Shown one piece after another: positions 60,010 to 64,000 of a stretch of DNA of 64,000 nucleotides. Position 1 is the first letter of the stretch, and every line of letters starts with the position of its first letter. The notes beneath the pieces are model-generated. The model saw only the letters and a program-made list of their open reading frames with translations. It had not been told where the DNA came from and did no database searches. Position numbers and translations under genes: made by a program. This stretch comes from Cherax quadricarinatus (lineage: Eukaryota; Arthropoda; Malacostraca; Decapoda; Parastacidae): the NCBI RefSeq assembly GCF_038502225.1, contig NC_091298.1, positions 44,824,478-44,888,477 of the forward strand, written 5' to 3'.

Positions 60010-60942
60010 ATTCCTCCTCGTGTCTCTGTACCCTCTCTTTCAGTGTAGTCCTTTCTTCTTGTGTTTGTCGCAAATGAGGTATACTCTCTGGTACCCCGGT
60101 TTGTCCCTCAGTCATGCTTTCTCTTGCAGGATCCTGGTTCGAGTTTATTCTTCCTTTGAAAATTACTTTGACAGCCATTTCCTTCCACCTGAAAACCACC
60201 CAATTCTCAAAAAATTTGTCACCTGGGTCATATCGCCCTCACCTATTGTTTTCATGATGCCTTCAATCACTTTTTTCTCCTCCTGTGTTCTTTCATCATA
60301 GGTGTCCCCTTTGGCTTCTTGGATCTTGTAGACAAAAACTGACCTCTCTCTTTCCTCCTTCCACTGAGTCTCCCTTTGCATCTTCTGAGGAGTTTTAGTT
60401 CCTTCCATTGAAATGTTCTTGCCTTCAATCCCTGTCCTTGCTGAAGCCTCTATGCTCAGTGAACTGTCTTTCATGATCAGCTGTTTCTTGCTGCTGCAGT
60501 TGGCCGCTAAAGTCTCTGCATATAACATTCCTTCGTTGTCTTCAGACATGTCCTTTGATCTTAGTGTGCTCATTGTCTTTTCCCTGGCCCCATATGTGTC
60601 TGAGAGGGCCTTTGTGCATGGCATATCTCCTTTGTTTCTTACCATCCCCTTGTCTGTGCCTGACATAGAATTTCCTGATGTTACATCTGAATTGTCATTT
60701 GTCTCTCTAATCTGTTTAAGGTTTTTCAGTTCCTCTTCCAAGCACTGTATCCTAGCTTCTGCTGCTAAGATTTGTAGCTCCCACTTCCTGCACTTTTCAG
60801 CTATCCTATCCTTCATTATCTTGCCAAGCTCTTCTACCTTCCTTCCCCACTCTTCCTCCCATTTTGTGAGTTCTAACTCCCAATCTTTCCTCCCTGGTTC
60901 GTCCACCAAATCTCTGGCTTCCCTCCCTCTTGGGCCACCCAT
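60010..60942 (-). pseudogene. LINE family A ORF1: coiled-coil RNA-binding protein
   Basis: 259 residues from MGGPRGREARDLVDEPGRKD. Residues about 20-80 form a charged coiled coil (KWEEEWGRKVEELGKIMKDR, then AEARIQCLEEELKNLKQIRE). A polar Ser/Thr/Asp-rich middle follows, then an RRM-like start (RERSVFVYKIQEAKGDTYDE). The frame breaks near 60160 after FLRIG, and the continuation VKVIFKGRINSNQ is seen in another frame to about 60010. The role would be binding LINE RNA. A partial relative lies at 28430-29170. Confidence 0.72.
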
Positions 60943-61014
60943 GTTTTTCTTACCACAGAAAGAAACTTATGTATTTTACCACAGAGAGAAGTTTATGTAT
61001 TTCCAGGGTGTGTG

Positions 61015-61247
61015 TGTGGGGGGAGAGAGAAGGCTAGAGGAGAGAGAGAGAGAATAAGAGGGGGAGAGAGAAAGGGTAGAAAGAGAGAGAGAGGAGGGAG
61101 GGTAGGTGTGAGAGAAAAGACTAGGGGAGAGAGAGAGAAACGAGAGGGGGGAGAGAAAGGGTAGAGAGAGAGAGTGAGGAGGGTGAGGGAAAAGGCTATG
61201 AGAGAGAAATGCGAGGGAGGGAGAGAAAGATAGAAAGAGGGAAAGAT
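61015..61247. repeat. GA-rich low-complexity tract, left part
   Basis: Imperfect tandem blocks of about 60-90 bp built from gagagagagaaagggtagaa and aggagggtgggtgtg-like pieces. Similar sequence resumes at 62493-62628 beyond the LINE, so the LINE appears to have landed inside it. Confidence 0.85.
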
Positions 61248-61577
61248 ATAAAGGGCGCTTTCGACCGGGTGTGGCACCAGGGCCTCTTAGCAAAACTTCA
61301 AGCACTGGGAATTGCAGGCTCTACACTATGTCTCCTCAGTGATTACCTTCATGGTAGATCTCTAAGTGTAGTTCTCAATGGAACAGAATCAGCAAGACAT
61401 CCTATTGGGGCAAGTGTCCCACAAGGAAGCGTGCTGGGTCCATTGTTATGGAATGTCTACTTCAACGACCTTCTTCATCTCATCCCAGAATCACATGCAT
61501 ATGCAGACGACTGTACACTGACATTCACTTATCCAAGAGAAGAAATGCCAGCTGCTCTAAGCTACATCAATCACTAG
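61209..61577 (+). pseudogene. LINE family D RT palm
   Basis: The open frame starts in the GA-rich flank by chance; true LINE coding begins at about 61250. It has the A-motif (DIKGAFDRVW), PQGSVLG, and AYADDCTL with both aspartates. It ends at a TAG after LSYINH, where the family would continue with an LRAISAWG stretch that is seen in the same frame beyond the stop. Confidence 0.78.
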
Positions 61578-62492
61578 CTGAGAGCTATATCAGCTTGGGG
61601 AAATAGATGGCAGGTAACATTTGCACCTGAGAAAACGCAAATGATGATCGTCTCTAGGCACCATGATGGTAATGCTGGTGCAGTAGTAAGGATGAATGGG
61701 AGGGTGTTGGCACCTGGAGAAGTTGATATCCTTGGGGTGAAATTTGACTCCAAACTAACCATGAAGAACCATGTTGTAAATCTTGCAAACAAGGCAGCCA
61801 GGAAGCTTACAGCACTTTGCCGTATCTCGCATCTGCTTGACAGTATGGGTTGCAAGATTCTGTACGAGGCACAAGTACGCTCACACCTTGAGTATGCTCC
61901 ACTTTCTTGGTTTGCCTGCCCCCCTCTCATCTGCGACTGCTTGACAGAGTAGAGAACAGAGCAAGACGTCTCATCTCTCGCCTGGACCCATCTTGGATAG
62001 ATCTGTCATTTCAGCAGAGCCTTCAACATAGGAGGGATGTGGGTGGCCTTACTGTTATGTACAAGGCCAATATTGTCAAAATACCACACTTGGATCCACT
62101 TCGAGGACAGCATGAAACAAGCTTTTATGCCACAAGACGGGCAGAAAGTAGCAACTTCACTCTGGCTGTACCCTTCTCCAGAACATCACTCCATCTGAGA
62201 TCATACATACCCAGGATGACTCGAGTATGGAACACATTCGTACAGCATAATGATGTCAACGAGATAAAGTCAGTTGATCAAATGAAAATGCTGGCCCACA
62301 GATGGCTCCAACTTCATCCTGTTCCCTACTTGTATGTCTCATAACAATAAAAATGCTTTCAAATGAGCTGATGTAGGTAACAGCTCTTAGCTTGCCAATA
62401 AAGTTAGGAATCCTTAACCTGTAAATAGCTTGTCAATAAAGCTAGCGATCCTTAACCTTGTAAAACCCTGTGTAAAAAAAAAAAAAAAAAAA
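61248..62492 (+). mobile_element. LINE family D, 5'-truncated copy with poly(A)
   Basis: Begins in RT (DIKGAFDRVWHQGLLAKLQA) and runs through VPQGSVLGPLLWNVYFNDLL, HAYADDCTLTF (catalytic YADD intact), ILGVKFDSKLTMKNHVVNLA and the C-terminal IPRMTRVWNTF. The 3' UTR has a duplicated piece with AATAAA (caataaagttagg and caataaagctagc) and an 18-bp A tail at 62475-62492. One stop at 61575 and one frameshift near 61945 break it. It is less decayed than families A and B. The clade is not assigned firmly (Jockey- or CR1-related). Confidence 0.82.
61641..62344 (+). pseudogene. LINE family D RT thumb and C-terminal domain (two frames)
   Basis: 61641-61952 carries MMIVSRHHDGNAGAVVRMNG and GVKFDSKLTMKNHVVNLANK. 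After a frameshift, 61907-62344 carries VENRARRLISRLDPSWIDLS, LQHRRDVGGLTVMYKANIVK, IPRMTRVWNTFVQHND and the true C-terminus HPVPYLYVS. Confidence 0.78.
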
Positions 62493-62628
62493 GACAGAGA
62501 GAGAGAGAGAGAGAGAGAGAGGAGGGTGGGGGGGACACGCTGTGGGAGAGAGCAATAGAGACGAGGGTGGGGGAAATGGCTTATGTGGGAGAAAGAAAGA
62601 ACCAAGAGGGAGGGGGAAGGGAGAGAGA
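62493..62628. repeat. GA-rich low-complexity tract, right part
   Basis: (GA)n followed by ggagggtgggggggacacgc and related phrases, similar in style to 61015-61247. Confidence 0.8.
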
Positions 62629-64000
62629 GAACATAAGAACATAAGAAAGAAGGAACACTGCAACAGGCCTACTGACCCATGCTGAGCAGGTATATGTCCC
62701 CCCCGGATTATCCCAATTACCCACCACCCCAGATTAGACCAATGACCCACCCAGTCTGGTCACCTCCACTCAAGGATGCAACACGGCACCAGACCCAGCA
62801 GCACAAGCTAGTCAGGTCCAACTCACACCCACCCACACCCACTCATGCATTTATCTAACCTATTTTTAAAATTACACAACGTTTTAGCCTCAATAACTGT
62901 ACTCGGGAGTTTGTGCCACTCATCCACGACTCTATTACCAAACCAGTACTTTCCTATATACTTCCTGAATCTGAATTTTTCCAACTTGAAACCATTGCTG
63001 CGAGTCCTGTCTTGGCTGGAAATTTTCAGCACGCTATTTACATCCCATTTATTTATTCCTGTTTTCCATTTATAAACCTCGATCATATCTTCCCTAATTC
63101 TACGCCTTTCGAGAGAGTGCAGATTCGGGGCCCTCAGTCTATCCTCATAGGGAAGATTTGTGATACATGGGATCAACTTTGTCATCCTCCTCTGTACGTT
63201 TTCCAGAGCATTTATATCCATTCTGTAATACGGTGACCAGAACTGAGCGGCATAGTCTAAATGAGGCCTGACCGAAGATATATAGAGTTGAAGAATAACC
63301 TGAGGACTTCTATTATTTATACTTTTAGATAAGAAGCCAAGAATTATATTAGCTTTATTGCAAACACTAATGTACTGTTGTCTTGGTTTTAGATTACTGC
63401 TAACCAGAACTCCTAAATCCTTTTTGCAATCAGTAGTATTAAGATCGACATTATTTAGTTTTTATGTGGCATGGTTATTTAACTGTCCAACATTTAGAAC
63501 TTTGCATTTGTCAATATTAAACTGCATCTCCCACTTCTCCGGCCATTGCATTAGTCTATTCAAATCATCCTGGAGTGCTCTAGTGTCCTCATTAGAATGA
63601 ATTAGACGGCCTATTTTGGTGTCATCAGCGAATTTGCTTATGTCGCTATTTATTCCCTCATCTATGTCGTTTATGTAAATTGTGAACAACAACGGGCCCA
63701 ACACTGACCCCTGAGGAACACCGCTTGTGACGTGCCCCCATTCTAATTTCTCCTCATTGATGCAAACTCTCTGCTGCCTATTTGTCAGCCATACCTCAAC
63801 CCAGGAAAAAATTTCTCCTCCTATTCCGTGTGCCTTAAGTTTCGTCAATAGCCTCTGATGTGGAACTCTATTGAAAGCCTTACTGAAGTCCAAATACACA
63901 ATATCATATTCATTACTATGATCTACCTCCTCAAACACCTTAGTGAAAAAAATTAGTAAATTCATAAGACAAGAACGCTCCTTTGTAAAACCGTGATGAG
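62629..64000 (-). mobile_element. CR1-like LINE family B, second copy (runs off the window)
   Basis: Same orientation and very similar sequence to 51738-53100. The 3' end at 62629 carries two 8-bp tail units (cataagaa on the plus strand). RT pieces at 63462-63965 include IVYLDFSKAFNRVPHQRLLT, SGVPQGSVLGPLLFTIYIND and KFADDTKIGR (box intact). 62823-63221 carries the C-terminal CR1 region. A TAT-to-TAA change makes a stop at about 63462, where the 51.9-kb copy reads HATYKLNN. The element continues beyond 64000. Confidence 0.88.

Larger units (their letters stand above)
56795..60960 (-). mobile_element. CR1-like LINE family A, nearly complete reference copy
   Basis: About 4.2 kb, the only copy here with ORF1 and ORF2 in place. 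On the minus strand: ORF1 from 60942, endonuclease from about 59740 (VTETKLAETITDAIF), MGNFNHREIDW, then linker, RT with intact FADD, C-terminal domain and the family tail at 56800. Unlike family B, its ORF1 has no esterase motif. Damage includes stops in the endonuclease, a frameshift near 60160 in ORF1 and several in RT. No long (AC)n tail remains: the 3' end reads gtgagtacagg. Confidence 0.85.

Noticed and set aside
60976..61305. Ser/Leu/Pro-rich minus frames near 61.0-61.3 kb
   Set aside because: They are translations of the CT strand of the GA-rich tract.

Overview
This window is eukaryotic, intron-rich and very repeat-dense. The CR1-like LINE families, the tRNA-headed SINEs and the style of the one host gene all resemble decapod crustacean DNA (crayfish, lobster or crab). 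That assignment rests on recalled family resemblance, not on a search. No prokaryotic gene organisation, CRISPR array or rRNA was seen. Almost every long open frame is either a tandem array without stop codons or a piece of a decayed retrotransposon.

Layout. 1-10544 is one 28-bp satellite, fused at 10541 to a 22-bp satellite that runs to 12713. From 12.7 to 29.45 kb lies a head-to-tail train of truncated copies of one CR1-like LINE (called family A here). Most copies start inside the (AC)n tail of the copy before. The train is interrupted by a family B LINE fragment, a complete-ended but deleted LTR retrotransposon (20170-25372) and a SINE. From 29.69 to 44.2 kb I assemble five exons of a plus-strand host gene that resembles the N-terminal part of a decapod ionotropic receptor (IR). 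Splice phases agree at every join. Its introns are filled with LINE, SINE and Gmr1-like LTR debris, a 26-bp and a 24-bp array, and large (GT)n/(TA)n runs. 45.4-51.7 kb holds a 30-bp array, a 20-bp array of about 130 copies, tRNA-headed SINEs and a hAT-like fragment. 51.7-64 kb holds a nearly complete family B CR1 element with an esterase-type ORF1, a nearly complete family A element with its ORF1, a truncated family D LINE inside GA-rich DNA, and a second family B copy that runs off the window.

The mobile elements are all damaged by stops, frameshifts or deletions, although several reverse-transcriptase copies still carry an intact F/Y-A-D-D box. The points most worth attention are the hidden IR exons with a coding 9-residue repeat, the LINE trains joined through (AC)n, and two LTR remnants that both support an integrase-before-reverse-transcriptase order.
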